Part shown: in pieces, positions 27,963-36,488 of the stretch | How the letters are laid out: every line of letters begins with the position of its first letter | How positions within the stretch are numbered: the first letter of the stretch is position 1 | Source: Actinomycetes bacterium | GTDB lineage: Bacteria > Actinomycetota > Actinomycetes > Mycobacteriales > Mycobacteriaceae | Direction of reading: 5' to 3' | Length of the DNA stretch: 64,000 nucleotides | Assembly (NCBI GenBank): GCA_022601135.1 | Contig: JAHZJB010000082.1 | Span: forward strand, 1 to 64,000 | Made by a program: the position numbers and the translations under genes | The notes under the pieces: model-generated | Seen by the model: the letters and a program-made list of their open reading frames with translations, nothing else | Told to the model about the DNA's origin: nothing | The model's database searches: none

Positions 27963-29342
27963 TCAGGCGTTCTGGCGTGCGTCCTCCCACGCGCCGTAAC
28001 CGCCCAGGATGTCGCTGACGTCGCTGAAGCCCCGCTGCCTCAGCAGGCTCGCGGCCACCGAGGATCGATAGCCGCCCGCGCAGTACACCACTGTCGGCCT
28101 CGTAGCGTCCAATTCGCCCAGCCGGTCGGGTAGTTGTCCGACCGGGATGGCGATCGCGTTCGGGATGGCGCCGGCTGCCACCTCACCGGGGTTACGGACG
28201 TCCACGATCTGCAGGTCGGTCAGCTCGGAGGCGCGCTGGTCGAACGCACGCCCGGTCAGCCGCGATGCGACCTCGACGTCCCCAGGGTGAGCGAGCATCA
28301 CCTCGAACGGGCGATCGAGGTAGCCGATCACCCGATCGAAACCGATGCGGGCGAGCCGGTTCTTACCTTCCAGCTCTTGACCCGCCTCGGTGAGCAGCAC
28401 GATGTCGACGTCCGACGGCAGGACCGACCCGGCGAACTCGGCATAGCGGCCCTCCAGCCCGATGTTGATGGAATGCCGCAGGTGGTTCGTGGCGAACTCC
28501 TCGGGGCTGCGGCCGTCGACGAGAACGGCCCCTGCCGCGATCGCGTCGAGGACCTGCTCATAGGTCATCGCCGCCGGCATCTCGGTTTCGTCCAACAACT
28601 CGCGGTCCTGGCGGTTCAGCACCGCGTTGTAGACAAAGTAGCTCGGCGCTGGCGGCTGTCCTTCGGTGACCAGCTCCATGAACGTCGCCTTGTCGGGCGC
28701 ACGCAGGGCGTAGTTCGTCTCCTTCTGCTCTCCCATCGTCGACCACAGCTCAGTGGACAGGTTCTTGCCGCAGGCCGAACCCGCGCCGTGGGCCGGATAC
28801 ACCCGGGTGGCGTCGGGCAGCGTCATCAGCTTGTTGTGCAGCGAGTCGTACAGCTTGTCCGCCAGTTCCTCACGGGTGAACCCGATGGAGGCAAGCAGGT
28901 CTGGCCGGCCGACGTCGCCGATGAACAGCGCGTCGCCGGTCAGTACTCCGTAGGGAGTCTCGTCCTCCGCGTGCTCGTAGACGACGATGCTCATCGACTC
29001 CGGTGTATGTCCGGGGGTGTGGCGGAACTCCAGGGTCACATCACCCAGTGAGTAGCGTTCGCCGTCGGCGACACCCACCGATTCGAACTCGGTCTCGGCG
29101 ACCGCGGAGTACACGATCTTGGCGCCGGTGGCCTCTGCCAACTCCAGATGGCCCGACAGGAAGTCAGCGTGGAAGTGCGTCTCGATGACGAGTTCGATGG
29201 TGTACCCGAACTCCTCGGCGTCGGCCAGATACTCCGAAACGTCACGCTGTGGATCGACGACGGCTGCCCGCCCGGTGGTTTCGTCAGCAATCAGATACGA
29301 CGCATGCGACAGACAGTCCAGGTAGTACTGGATGAACTTCAT
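27963..29342 (-). CDS. cstB: Persulfide dioxygenase-rhodanese fusion (CstB-like)
   Basis: A 459-residue multidomain sulfur enzyme. The N-terminal metallo-beta-lactamase domain has the ETHE1-type iron site THFHADFLSGH (His56, His58, Asp60, His65), HTPGHTPESM and a downstream Asp in GDALFIGDVGRPDL. A middle rhodanese-like domain (LVDGRSPEEFATNHL to LTEAGQELEG) lacks the catalytic Cys, and the C-terminal rhodanese has Cys421 in VVYCAGGYRSS. This order is that of S. aureus CstB, which converts persulfides to thiosulfate. ATG 29342 is preceded by GAGAGGA. A palindromic operator lies 76 bases upstream. It is divergent from the rhodanese-DUF2892 gene. Confidence 0.92.
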   Translation of the reverse strand: MKFIQYYLDCLSHASYLIADETTGRAAVVDPQRDVSEYLADAEEFGYTIELVIETHFHADFLSGHLELAEATGAKIVYSAVAETEFESVGVADGERYSLGDVTLEFRHTPGHTPESMSIVVYEHAEDETPYGVLTGDALFIGDVGRPDLLASIGFTREELADKLYDSLHNKLMTLPDATRVYPAHGAGSACGKNLSTELWSTMGEQKETNYALRAPDKATFMELVTEGQPPAPSYFVYNAVLNRQDRELLDETEMPAAMTYEQVLDAIAAGAVLVDGRSPEEFATNHLRHSINIGLEGRYAEFAGSVLPSDVDIVLLTEAGQELEGKNRLARIGFDRVIGYLDRPFEVMLAHPGDVEVASRLTGRAFDQRASELTDLQIVDVRNPGEVAAGAIPNAIAIPVGQLPDRLGELDATRPTVVYCAGGYRSSVAASLLRQRGFSDVSDILGGYGAWEDARQNA

Positions 29343-29410
29343 CCCGTCAATCCTCTCGTTCGGGGGTGGTTTTCGCCAGTAGGCACGACCTTCTGGCATA
29401 CAGGGTGCCT

Positions 29411-29426
29411 ATACCCCTATGGGTAT
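29411..29426. promoter_or_regulatory. CstR-type operator A
   Basis: ATACCC-CTAT-GGGTAT is a perfect 6-bp inverted repeat with a 4-bp spacer, the form used by CsoR-family regulators. It lies about 76 bases upstream of the CstB-like gene (minus strand). Confidence 0.8.
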
Positions 29427-29465
29427 GTCAAGCACGGCACGGGGCGAGGAAATTCCCGCTTGCGC

Positions 29466-29481
29466 GTACCCCCAGGGGTAT
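29466..29481. promoter_or_regulatory. CstR-type operator B
   Basis: GTACCC-CCAG-GGGTAT matches operator A except for the first base and the spacer. It lies about 79 bases upstream of the rhodanese-DUF2892 gene, so the divergent region carries one site for each direction. Confidence 0.75.
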
Positions 29482-29552
29482 GCGTACCATGGCCCTCAAG
29501 ATGCACCTGCCGGTTTCGGAATGTACGCCCGGCCCCCGACGAAAGGACACCC

Positions 29553-30146
29553 ATGACCGCGCCTGCCATCATCGATTCGCAGGACCTCAGCGATCTGCTC
29601 GGTTCGGCCCTGCCCCCTCGGGTGCTCGACGTCCGAACTCCCGGTGAGTTCGAGGCCGCCCACATCTCCGGGGCCTACAACGTTCCACTGAACCTCCTGC
29701 GCGAGCACCGCGAGGAGATCGTCCGGCATCTCGACGAAGACGTGGTCCTGGTCTGCCGCTCGGGCCAACGCGCCGCCACCGCCGAGGAAACGCTGCGCAA
29801 GGCCGGGCTGACCAACGTGCACATCCTCGAGGGCGGCATCGCCGCCTGGGAGGCTCAGGGCTTCGCGGTCAACCGAGGCGCTCCCCGCTGGGACATCGAG
29901 CGCCAGGTCCGCCTGATCGCCGGATCGATCGTGCTCTCCAGCGTTCTCGCCAGCGTCGCCATCCCCAAGGCGAAGTGGCTGGCCGGGGCAGTCGGCGGCG
30001 GCCTGACCTTCGCGTCGCTGACCAACACCTGCGCGATGGGCACGGCGTTGTCGAAACTGCCCTACAACCGCGGAGCCAGCTGCGACGCCGAGGCCATCGT
30101 GTCTCAACTCGTCGGCACCAAGGCCACAGAACCCGCCGCCGGCTAG
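29553..30146 (+). CDS. Rhodanese-DUF2892 membrane sulfurtransferase (YgaP-like)
   Basis: A 197-residue protein with an N-terminal rhodanese domain (LDVRTPGEFEAAHISGAYNVPL, catalytic Cys68 in VCRSGQRAAT) and a C-terminal DUF2892 membrane region (IVLSSVLASVAI, AGAVGGGLTFASLTNTCAMGTAL) as in YgaP. It should transfer sulfane sulfur near the membrane. ATG 29553 follows GAAAGGA. It is the first gene of the plus-strand sulfur operon, six bases before the TauE/SafE exporter, and is controlled by operator B. Confidence 0.9.
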   Translation: MTAPAIIDSQDLSDLLGSALPPRVLDVRTPGEFEAAHISGAYNVPLNLLREHREEIVRHLDEDVVLVCRSGQRAATAEETLRKAGLTNVHILEGGIAAWEAQGFAVNRGAPRWDIERQVRLIAGSIVLSSVLASVAIPKAKWLAGAVGGGLTFASLTNTCAMGTALSKLPYNRGASCDAEAIVSQLVGTKATEPAAG

Positions 30147-30152
30147 CCGATC

Positions 30153-31046
30153 ATGATCGCGCTCACCATCGGTCTCGCGGTGTTCGTCGGCATCTCGCTG
30201 GGACTGCTAGGCGGCGGTGGGTCCATCCTGACCGTCCCACTGCTCGCCTATGTCGCCGGCATGGACGCCAAGCAGGCCATCGCCACCTCCCTGCTGGTCG
30301 TCGGTGTCACCAGCGCGATCGGCGCGATCTCGCATGCGCGGGCCGGCCGGGTGCAATGGCGCACCGGCCTGATCTTCGGCGGCGCAGGCATGGCCGGCGC
30401 CTACGGCGGCGGCCTACTCGCCCGCTTCATTCCGGGCACAGTCCTGCTGACCGGATTCGCCGTCATGATGATCGCCACCGCCGTCGCGATGTTGCGCGGA
30501 CGGAAGAACACCGAAGGGGCCGCGAGTCCGGCCGGTGCCGAACGCGGACATCACCTGCCAATACCGACGATCATCGCCGAAGGACTCGTCGTCGGCCTGG
30601 CGACCGGCCTGGTCGGCGCCGGTGGTGGCTTCCTGGTCGTGCCGGCCCTGGTACTGCTCGGCCGATTGCCGATGCCCATCGCGGTCGGCACCTCGCTGAT
30701 CGTGATCGCGATGAAGTCCTTCGCCGGCCTGGCGGGATACCTGTCCAGCGTCCGGATCGATTGGGTGGTGGCGCTGGCGGTCACCGCCGCGGCCGTGCTG
30801 GGCGCCCTCGTCGGCGCCCGCCTGGCCGGAAAGGTCAACCCCGACGCGCTCCGGAAAGCCTTCGGCTGGTTCGTGCTCGCGATGTCCTCGGTCATCCTGG
30901 CCCAGGAAATCCACCCGAGCGTCGGCATCGCCGCGGCAGCACTTACCGGGATTGCCGCGGCCATCGCCTTCGTGTGCACCCGGTACGGCCACTGCCCGAT
31001 ACGCCGACGCACGCGAGCGCCGACCTCACGATCGGTTGCCGCATAA
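30153..31046 (+). CDS. tauE: TauE/SafE family sulfite/sulfur exporter
   Basis: A 297-residue polytopic membrane protein of the TauE/SafE family, which exports sulfite, thiosulfate or other small sulfur anions. The two-fold repeat is visible: LGLLGGGGSILTVPLLAYVAGMD in the first half and TGLVGAGGGFLVVPALVLLGRLP in the second. A Cys-containing cytoplasmic tail (FVCTRYGHCPIRRRTR) follows. In staphylococcal cst operons the same family accompanies CstR and CstB. It lies six bases after the rhodanese gene and 60 bases before cstR. Confidence 0.9.
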   Translation: MIALTIGLAVFVGISLGLLGGGGSILTVPLLAYVAGMDAKQAIATSLLVVGVTSAIGAISHARAGRVQWRTGLIFGGAGMAGAYGGGLLARFIPGTVLLTGFAVMMIATAVAMLRGRKNTEGAASPAGAERGHHLPIPTIIAEGLVVGLATGLVGAGGGFLVVPALVLLGRLPMPIAVGTSLIVIAMKSFAGLAGYLSSVRIDWVVALAVTAAAVLGALVGARLAGKVNPDALRKAFGWFVLAMSSVILAQEIHPSVGIAAAALTGIAAAIAFVCTRYGHCPIRRRTRAPTSRSVAA

Positions 31047-31376
<330 letters not shown>

Positions 31377-31405
31377 GGGAAACGACGAGAACCAAGGAGA
31401 AGTTT

Positions 31406-31810
31406 GTGAGCTACGCACTGTCGACGACGCTGCACACCACATTCGAAGAGGCAGTGGACAAGACCCGGACAGCATTGAGCGATCAGGGCTTCGGCGTACT
31501 GACCGAGATCGACATGAAGGCAACGCTGAAAGCCAAGTTGGGCGAAGACATGGAGGACTACCTCATCCTCGGCGCCTGCAACCCGCCACTGGCGCACCGC
31601 GCGGTGAACTCTGACCGACAGATCGGATTGTTGTTGCCCTGCAACGTCGTCGTGCGCGCCGACCCCGCCGCCGACGGCGACGCGGTGATCGTCGACGCGA
31701 TGGACCCCCAGGTGATGGTTCAGCTCTCCACTGAGCCGGGACTGCGCGCGGTCGCCGACGAAGCCGCGGCCAAGTTGCGTGCCGCCATCGACTCGCTGGA
31801 GGCCGGATAA
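31406..31810 (+). CDS. DUF302 domain protein
   Basis: A 134-residue soluble protein of the DUF302 family. The family segment FEEAVDKTRTALSDQGFGVLTEIDMKATL and ILGACNPPLAHRAV are clear. DUF302 proteins are often encoded with sulfur-oxidation and thioredoxin-like genes, but their biochemical role is unknown. Here a single Cys lies in the GACNPP loop and another in LLPCNVVV; both could carry sulfur. GTG 31406 is chosen because AAGGAGA precedes it. It lies 29 bases after cstR and is probably in the same operator-C transcript. Confidence 0.85.
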   Translation: MSYALSTTLHTTFEEAVDKTRTALSDQGFGVLTEIDMKATLKAKLGEDMEDYLILGACNPPLAHRAVNSDRQIGLLLPCNVVVRADPAADGDAVIVDAMDPQVMVQLSTEPGLRAVADEAAAKLRAAIDSLEAG

Positions 31811-31821
31811 TCGGCGCTCGT

Positions 31822-31837
31822 CAGTGAATCGTCACTG
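31822..31837. terminator. Short hairpin between DUF302 and DUF202 genes
   Basis: CAGTGA-ATCG-TCACTG is a perfect 6-bp stem with a 4-base loop between two convergent stop codons. It overlaps the stop of the DUF202 gene. There is no T-run, so termination is only suggested by position. Confidence 0.3.
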
Positions 31838-32173
31838 CATGTACAGCAGTAGCGCCACCACTATGGCCGTCGCGAAACCGGCGGTGGCAACGCCGATCAG
31901 GACAACCTCCGCCTGAGGGGCCTGCATGACAACTCGGTTCTCGATCACCGGACTGGTCCTGATCTGTCGCGATCGCCGGTAGCCGAGGCCGAGGACGAAC
32001 AGCGCGAGCAATGCCGCGGCGAGCGCCAACGCCGTCCGTCCGGGGCCGAGCGGGCCGTGCTGGCGCAGTAACACCAACGCGCCCCCGACGAGAAAGCCGA
32101 ATGCGCTTCTCTCCCAGGATAAAAGGGTACGTTCCGCCGGCAGACCCGGCTTGCTGGACTGGCTGCCCGGCAC
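31832..32173 (-). CDS. DUF202 membrane protein (second of a pair)
   Basis: A 113-residue DUF202/YidH-family membrane protein. ERTLLSWERSAFGFLVGGALVLL is the family signature segment, followed by two further hydrophobic segments, for a total of three. DUF202 proteins have no established function. It starts with GTG one base after the stop of the other DUF202 gene and is co-transcribed with it. It faces the sulfur operon convergently, but nothing ties it functionally to that locus. Confidence 0.82.
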   Translation of the reverse strand: MPGSQSSKPGLPAERTLLSWERSAFGFLVGGALVLLRQHGPLGPGRTALALAAALLALFVLGLGYRRSRQIRTSPVIENRVVMQAPQAEVVLIGVATAGFATAIVVALLLYMQ

Positions 32174-32174
32174 C

Positions 32175-32558
32175 TTAGGGTCCAGCCGGCGGATAGACGA
32201 CCAACACCACGAGTACCACCACGGTCACCGCGAATATCGACCCGCCGAGCAGCAACGGCACGTGGGTCCGTGGCAGTTCCTGGTCGCGGCGCATCGCCGC
32301 CTGGACGAGTTGCCAGCGCCGCACTGCCTGCGCGGCCAGCAGACCGCCCCCGGCGGTGAGCACGAGGCTGAGGCCATGCCGCACCCCGGCGATCCCGAAT
32401 TCCGGCACGAACTGCACGACGGCGATGCCGCCGGCGATCAGGGCCAGCGCGGTGCGGATCCATGCCAGGAATGTTCGCTCGTTCGCCAGAGTGAAGCGGT
32501 AGTCCGGTTCTTCCTCACCGGCCGACACGGACGGCCCCTCGTCACCGGCAGAACTCAT
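32175..32558 (-). CDS. DUF202 membrane protein (YidH-like, first of a pair)
   Basis: A 127-residue DUF202/YidH-type protein with an acidic N-terminal tail, the signature RFTLANERTFLAWIRTALALIAGG, and three predicted membrane spans. ATG 32558 is the start. It is directly followed by a smaller DUF202 protein with one base between them. Tandem DUF202 pairs are common and may form a heteromer. The function is unknown. Confidence 0.85.
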   Translation of the reverse strand: MSSAGDEGPSVSAGEEEPDYRFTLANERTFLAWIRTALALIAGGIAVVQFVPEFGIAGVRHGLSLVLTAGGGLLAAQAVRRWQLVQAAMRRDQELPRTHVPLLLGGSIFAVTVVVLVVLVVYPPAGP

Positions 32559-32705
32559 CAGGGCGCATCTCCTTCGGCGCGGATGGCTGCGAGCAGCGTA
32601 CGTCCACGGGGCAGAGCCGTTACGGGGATACCGTCGGCCGACGGCGTTGTCACGCCTGCGAATCGGGCCTCGGACCCGAGTTGCGGGGTCGGTTCACCTC
32701 GGATC

Positions 32706-33065
32706 TCAGTCCGTGCACAGTGGTTGGCCGCCGTCGTCGTCGTAGACGGTGGCGGTAACGATCGCGCGCGCTTCATTGGGTGCAAAACCGCGCCTTTCGA
32801 GCAAGTCGATGATCCTGCTGTCCGGAACACCGGCCGCGCGGTTTGCGCACACGAGTTTGCCGTCAGTGTCTACGCGAGCGCTGTTCAGGTAGCCAAAACC
32901 GTTGTCGTAGAGGTAAGCCCAGAAGGGCTTCTCCGCGACCCCGGGGTTATCGATCGTGTCGGCGATGGTGCCATCGGCTGCTGCCGCCGGTGCCGACAGC
33001 AGCGCACCGACCGTCAAAGCCGAGACAATCCCGCTGGTAATCGTGCGAGTCGCCGGACGCCGCAT
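32706..33065 (-). CDS. Secreted DUF732 protein
   Basis: A 119-residue protein with a signal peptide (MRRPATRTITSGIVSALTVGALL...APAAAA) and the mycobacterial DUF732 pattern: aromatic-rich FWAYLYDNGFGYL, a central GKLVCANRAAG, a helical segment and a terminal Cys (PLCTD). The two cysteines probably form a disulfide outside the membrane. The DUF732 assignment rests on the arrangement and not on an alignment. It is divergent from the nuo-like cluster (205 bases between starts). Confidence 0.75.
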   Translation of the reverse strand: MRRPATRTITSGIVSALTVGALLSAPAAAADGTIADTIDNPGVAEKPFWAYLYDNGFGYLNSARVDTDGKLVCANRAAGVPDSRIIDLLERRGFAPNEARAIVTATVYDDDGGQPLCTD

Positions 33066-33270
33066 CGGTCCCCCTTGTATGTCACCCTGCCGCTGAGCGT
33101 ATCGGGGCTGCTCGCCGTACGCGGGATTTTTGCTGAGACATCGTCGTGAGTGAAGGATGCTCAGCGATCTGGTCGCTCAAGGTCGTTCGCGCAACAGCTA
33201 GCGTGGACGGCCGAGAGCCACCGCTCGCAGACAGGGTTATTGCAGTCAGGCTGTGTGGAAGGACGCGTGA

Positions 33271-33615
33271 ATGTACGTCGGCGCGGTATCGATGCTGCTG
33301 GCGGCACTTGCCTTGGTCATGGGCCTGTATCTGTTGCACCGGCTCACCACGGTGGACCCCACCCCGGCAGTGGCGCTGCCGTTTGAATCCGGGTTGCTGC
33401 CCCAACAGCACGCGCTGTCGCGATTCCATGTGCGCTGGTACCCGGCGACGGTGCTGTTCCTCGCCTTCGATGTCGAAATGCTCTTCATGTACCCGTGGGC
33501 CGTTGTCGTCGCCGATCTGGGTGTCGCCGCAATCGTCGAGATGTTCGCGTTTTTGGCAGTGCTGCTGGTCGCGGTGATGTGGGCATGGCGGGAAGGTGCA
33601 CTGCGATGGGTCTGA
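33271..33615 (+). CDS. nuoA: NADH-quinone oxidoreductase subunit A-like protein
   Basis: A 114-residue NuoA homologue, well conserved. It has three hydrophobic segments and the family block PFESGLLPQQHALSRFHVRWY followed by FLAFDVEMLFMYPWA. NuoA helps line the quinone channel at the junction with the peripheral arm of complex I. ATG 33271 is preceded by AAGGA seven bases upstream. It is the first gene of an eight-gene cluster. The next gene overlaps it by ten bases. Conservation is typical of functional complex I, in contrast to the gene that follows. Confidence 0.9.
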   Translation: MYVGAVSMLLAALALVMGLYLLHRLTTVDPTPAVALPFESGLLPQQHALSRFHVRWYPATVLFLAFDVEMLFMYPWAVVVADLGVAAIVEMFAFLAVLLVAVMWAWREGALRWV

Positions 33616-34682
33616 AAACCGGGTTCGCCCACTACGCCGCGCGCCAGCCACATGTCCTCATCGCCGAGGCACCCGGGGGTTGGCTGCAGCGCGCCGCTCT
33701 CGAACGCCGTGCGCTGCGGTGGGGTTGGCACCTTGCCGAGAACCCTGCCGACGCGGATGTACTCGCGATCTGCGGCACGCCGGGTCCGGAACTCACCGAG
33801 ATGATCGGCCGGGTCTGGGACCAGCTGCCCGGACCGCGCTCGGGGGTCGGTCTGGTCGGGCCTGACACCGACGATGCGGAGATCGACGCCGCACTGGACC
33901 GGGCCCGCTTCTATCTCGCCGACACCGCCGCGCAGCGCTCCGACGCACGTGAGCGCCGTGCCCCCCACATCGAATCGGATACCCGCGATAACCACGAGAT
34001 GGACCACGCGGCGATGGACCACGCCGCAATGGACCACGGGGCGATGGACCACGCGGCAATGGACCACGGCGACATGCAGATGGCACCCTCCGGCATTCCC
34101 CTCGCCGGGGGTGGGCCGGACCGCGACGGCCTCGAGATGGACGTGCTGGACGTCAGGTTGGGTCCCGTGCTGCGACACTGGCCGGCCGGATTGGTGGTGC
34201 GCTGTTCACTGCAGGGGGACCTGATCGTCGATGCGCAGGCCTGGACCCTCGATGCCGGCCAGGCCCCGCCGCCCCCACCGCGACACGCGCGCACCGAGGC
34301 TGCGCGCGAATGCGACCGACTGGCGTCGCTGCTGTTCTTGGCAGGTTGGCCGCATGCGGGGACCAGGGCGCGGAGGGTCCGCGACCTGCTGCTCACCACC
34401 GATCGACCCGCGCTGGACGAGTTGGACGCCCTGACCCGGCTGGTGACGCGTTCGCGCATCTTCGGGTGGTCGATGCGCGGAATCACCGACGGTCACCACG
34501 CGAGGCTGGCGCGCGCCCGGGCGCTGCTGACCGGTTGGGCAGCACCCGCCGACACCGCAACGACCCCCGCGGACCTGCCCGAGCGGGTCGTCGGGCGCGA
34601 GATGGCCGCGGCGCGCCTGGTAGTCGCGGGTCTCGACGTACTCGAACCCACCCCAGCCCAACCGGAGGCCAACGGTGGCTGA
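33606..34682 (+). CDS. Degenerate NuoB/NuoD-like fusion with MDHxx repeats
   Basis: A 358-residue protein in the position of nuoB-nuoC-nuoD. Residues 16-84 follow the NuoB fold (HVLIAEAPGGW, DADVLAICGTPGPELTEMIGR, VWDQLPGPRSGVGLV), but the Cys-Cys and Cys ligands of cluster N2 are missing. Residues 131-158 are five MDHxx units. Residues 178-265 resemble the start of NuoD (DVRLGPVLRHWPAGLVVRCSLQGD and ECDRLASLLFLAGWPHAG), but the quinone-site HPxxHG is absent. The remainder is helical. It overlaps nuoA by ten bases and the NuoH-like gene by eight. The homology is an inference from short motifs. Confidence 0.55.
   Translation: MGLKTGFAHYAARQPHVLIAEAPGGWLQRAALERRALRWGWHLAENPADADVLAICGTPGPELTEMIGRVWDQLPGPRSGVGLVGPDTDDAEIDAALDRARFYLADTAAQRSDARERRAPHIESDTRDNHEMDHAAMDHAAMDHGAMDHAAMDHGDMQMAPSGIPLAGGGPDRDGLEMDVLDVRLGPVLRHWPAGLVVRCSLQGDLIVDAQAWTLDAGQAPPPPPRHARTEAARECDRLASLLFLAGWPHAGTRARRVRDLLLTTDRPALDELDALTRLVTRSRIFGWSMRGITDGHHARLARARALLTGWAAPADTATTPADLPERVVGREMAAARLVVAGLDVLEPTPAQPEANGG
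33999..34073 (+). repeat. Five 15-bp tandem repeats encoding MDHxx
   Basis: Five in-frame 15-bp units, each starting ATGGACCAC, encode MDHAA, MDHAA, MDHGA, MDHAA and MDHGD, followed by MQM. Third positions vary, so the protein sequence is probably under selection. Met/His arrays of this sort bind copper or silver in CopB/PcoB- and SilE-type proteins. Confidence 0.9.
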
Positions 34683-35613
34683 CGTCGGACTCAACACCGT
34701 GTCGGGGCTGTGGGCCATCGGAGCCGTGGTCCTGCTGGGACTGCTGGTCCTGTTCGCCGCCACCCTGGACGGAGCGCTCACAGCACGGGCCGAGCGGCAG
34801 GTCGCCGGAGCGTTCAGCCGGCCGCTGATCGAGGCGGCCCGCTTGTTGCGGCAACGTCGCCGCACCACGCTGGAAGCCGACCGGCCGCTGTGGCGCATCG
34901 GCGGGGCCGGCCTGCTGGTGGCGGCGTTTCTGATGGTCGCCGTTGTTCCATTGGGCACCTGGACCCTGCTCGATCTCGACGTCGGCGTCGTCTGGTTCAC
35001 CGCGGTGGACGTGATGATCTGGGCTTTCGTGTGGCTCGTCGGGTGGGGTCCCAACTCGGCTCACTCGCTGGTGGGTGGATACCGGTTCCTCGCCCACGGT
35101 CTCGGCTACGAACTCCCGCTGATGTTCGCACTGGTGGCACCCGCGATCGCCGCCGGCAGTCTGCGCGTCGGGGACATCGGGGCCGCGCAACACGATCTGT
35201 GGTTCGTCGTGTGGATGCCGCTCGCCTTCGCGGTGTACTGCCTGGGCGTCGTCGCCTTCTCGGTGTGGGGACCGTTTTCACCCGCCCTCGGCGCCGACAT
35301 CGCCGGCGGCGCCGCCGCCGAGCTTTCCGGGGTGGACCGACTGTTGTTCGGGGCCGGGCGCTACGCCCTGCTCGCCGCGGGCGCGGCGTTCGCCGTGCCG
35401 ATGTTTCTGGGAGGTGGCAGCGGGCCACTGCTGCCGGACTGGATCTGGGTGTTGCTCAAGACGCTGTTGCTGCTGGCGGCGTTCGTCTGGCTGCGGCGCA
35501 GGCTGCCCGCCCTGCGCCCGGACAAGTTCATGGAGGTGGGCTGGTTGGTGCTGCTGCCCGCGGTGGTGCTCCAGGATCTCGTTGTCGCCATCATCGCAGT
35601 CTGGAGGAACTGA
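34675..35613 (+). CDS. nuoH: NuoH-like membrane subunit (divergent)
   Basis: A 312-residue polytopic membrane protein of the NuoH/HycD/EchB family. WGPNSAHSLVGGYRFLAHGLGYELPLMF matches the family segment that follows the GWxSNSKYxLLGGLR loop, and AELSGVDRLLFGAGRYALL corresponds to the ELVxGYxxEYSGMxFALF segment. The usual RxPFDLPEAE quinone-site loop reads PFSPALGADIAG, so several acidic residues are lost. The GTG start at 34675 overlaps the preceding gene by eight bases. It would link the proton channels to the missing peripheral arm. Confidence 0.8.
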   Translation: MADVGLNTVSGLWAIGAVVLLGLLVLFAATLDGALTARAERQVAGAFSRPLIEAARLLRQRRRTTLEADRPLWRIGGAGLLVAAFLMVAVVPLGTWTLLDLDVGVVWFTAVDVMIWAFVWLVGWGPNSAHSLVGGYRFLAHGLGYELPLMFALVAPAIAAGSLRVGDIGAAQHDLWFVVWMPLAFAVYCLGVVAFSVWGPFSPALGADIAGGAAAELSGVDRLLFGAGRYALLAAGAAFAVPMFLGGGSGPLLPDWIWVLLKTLLLLAAFVWLRRRLPALRPDKFMEVGWLVLLPAVVLQDLVVAIIAVWRN

Positions 35614-35618
35614 CACCC

Positions 35619-36182
35619 ATGTTGCTCGACATCGCATTTTGGGGCGTCGCCGTCATCGCCGTGCTCTCGGGGGCGGCCGTGTTCTGGGTCGACTCGATGG
35701 CCCGCGCCACCTACGCGCTGGCTTGTTCGTTCGTCGCGGTCGGCGTCAACGTCCTGTTGCTGCACCAGAACTATGTCGGCATGGTCACCATTCTGATGAT
35801 GGTGATGGAGATGGCCGTGATGGCCGTCTACATGATCATGTTCATGGGGATGAACCCCGCGCTGATGCCCATGAGCATGGTGCACGACAACCGCCGGGCG
35901 CTGGCGGCCGCCGTGGTCACCTTCGCCGTGTTGTCCGCCGGGATCCTGCTGGTGGACTGGCCGACCCGGCGTCCCGGCCCGTCCGGGGACGTCACCCGAG
36001 CGCTCGGCGAGGCGCTGATGGGTTCCAAGATGCTGGTGATGGCGGTGATCAGCCCCGTGATGGTGGCCACCATCGTGGCCGGTATCGTGCTGGCCGCCCG
36101 CCGCACCCGCTACGACCGTTTCGGTGACGATCTGGAGCGCCGAACGCCCGAGGACCCCCAGCCGGGAGGGGTGGGCCGATGA
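35619..36182 (+). CDS. nuoJ: NuoJ-like membrane subunit, Met-rich
   Basis: A 187-residue protein in the nuoJ position. It has about five hydrophobic segments and retains the NuoJ helix-3 motif as NYVGMV (canonical YVGAV). Residues 55-87 contain 13 Met among 33 residues (MVTILMMVMEMAVMAVYMIM and onward), which is not typical. ATG 35619 follows GGAGGA. Its TGA overlaps the nuoK ATG (ATGA). The NuoJ assignment depends partly on gene order. Confidence 0.78.
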   Translation: MLLDIAFWGVAVIAVLSGAAVFWVDSMARATYALACSFVAVGVNVLLLHQNYVGMVTILMMVMEMAVMAVYMIMFMGMNPALMPMSMVHDNRRALAAAVVTFAVLSAGILLVDWPTRRPGPSGDVTRALGEALMGSKMLVMAVISPVMVATIVAGIVLAARRTRYDRFGDDLERRTPEDPQPGGVGR

Positions 36183-36481
36183 CCCTGCAGACGGTGCTTC
36201 TGGTCGCCGCCGCCCTGTTCAGCGTGGGACTCTACGGCGCGTTGTCGCAGCAGGTCGTGGTGATGGTGATGATGGGCCTGGAGCTGATGGTCAACGGGGT
36301 GATCCTCGCCGCGGCCGCGTTCTGGTGGTTCCTGGCGCCCAACCCGACGGGCCAGGTGCTGCTGCTGGTCGTCATCGCGGCGATGACCGTCGAGATGGCG
36401 ATGGGTTTCGCGGTCGCCACGCTGCTGCATCGCGATCGCCAGTCGGACATGACCGACATGGCCGGTGAACTGTCCGGATGA
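36179..36481 (+). CDS. nuoK: NuoK-like proton-channel subunit
   Basis: A 100-residue, three-span NuoK/MrpC-like protein. The two buried glutamates essential for proton transfer in E. coli NuoK (Glu36 and Glu72) are matched by Glu35 in GLELMVNG and Glu72 in TVEMAMGF. This suggests that the proton path in this subunit is intact. It overlaps nuoJ by four bases. The nuoL start codon follows its stop by seven bases. Confidence 0.88.
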   Translation: MTLQTVLLVAAALFSVGLYGALSQQVVVMVMMGLELMVNGVILAAAAFWWFLAPNPTGQVLLLVVIAAMTVEMAMGFAVATLLHRDRQSDMTDMAGELSG

Positions 36482-36488
36482 GCGCCTC

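Noticed and set aside
33999..34073. CRISPR-like short repeats
   Set aside because: The 15-bp units are directly adjacent with no spacers and lie in frame within a coding sequence.
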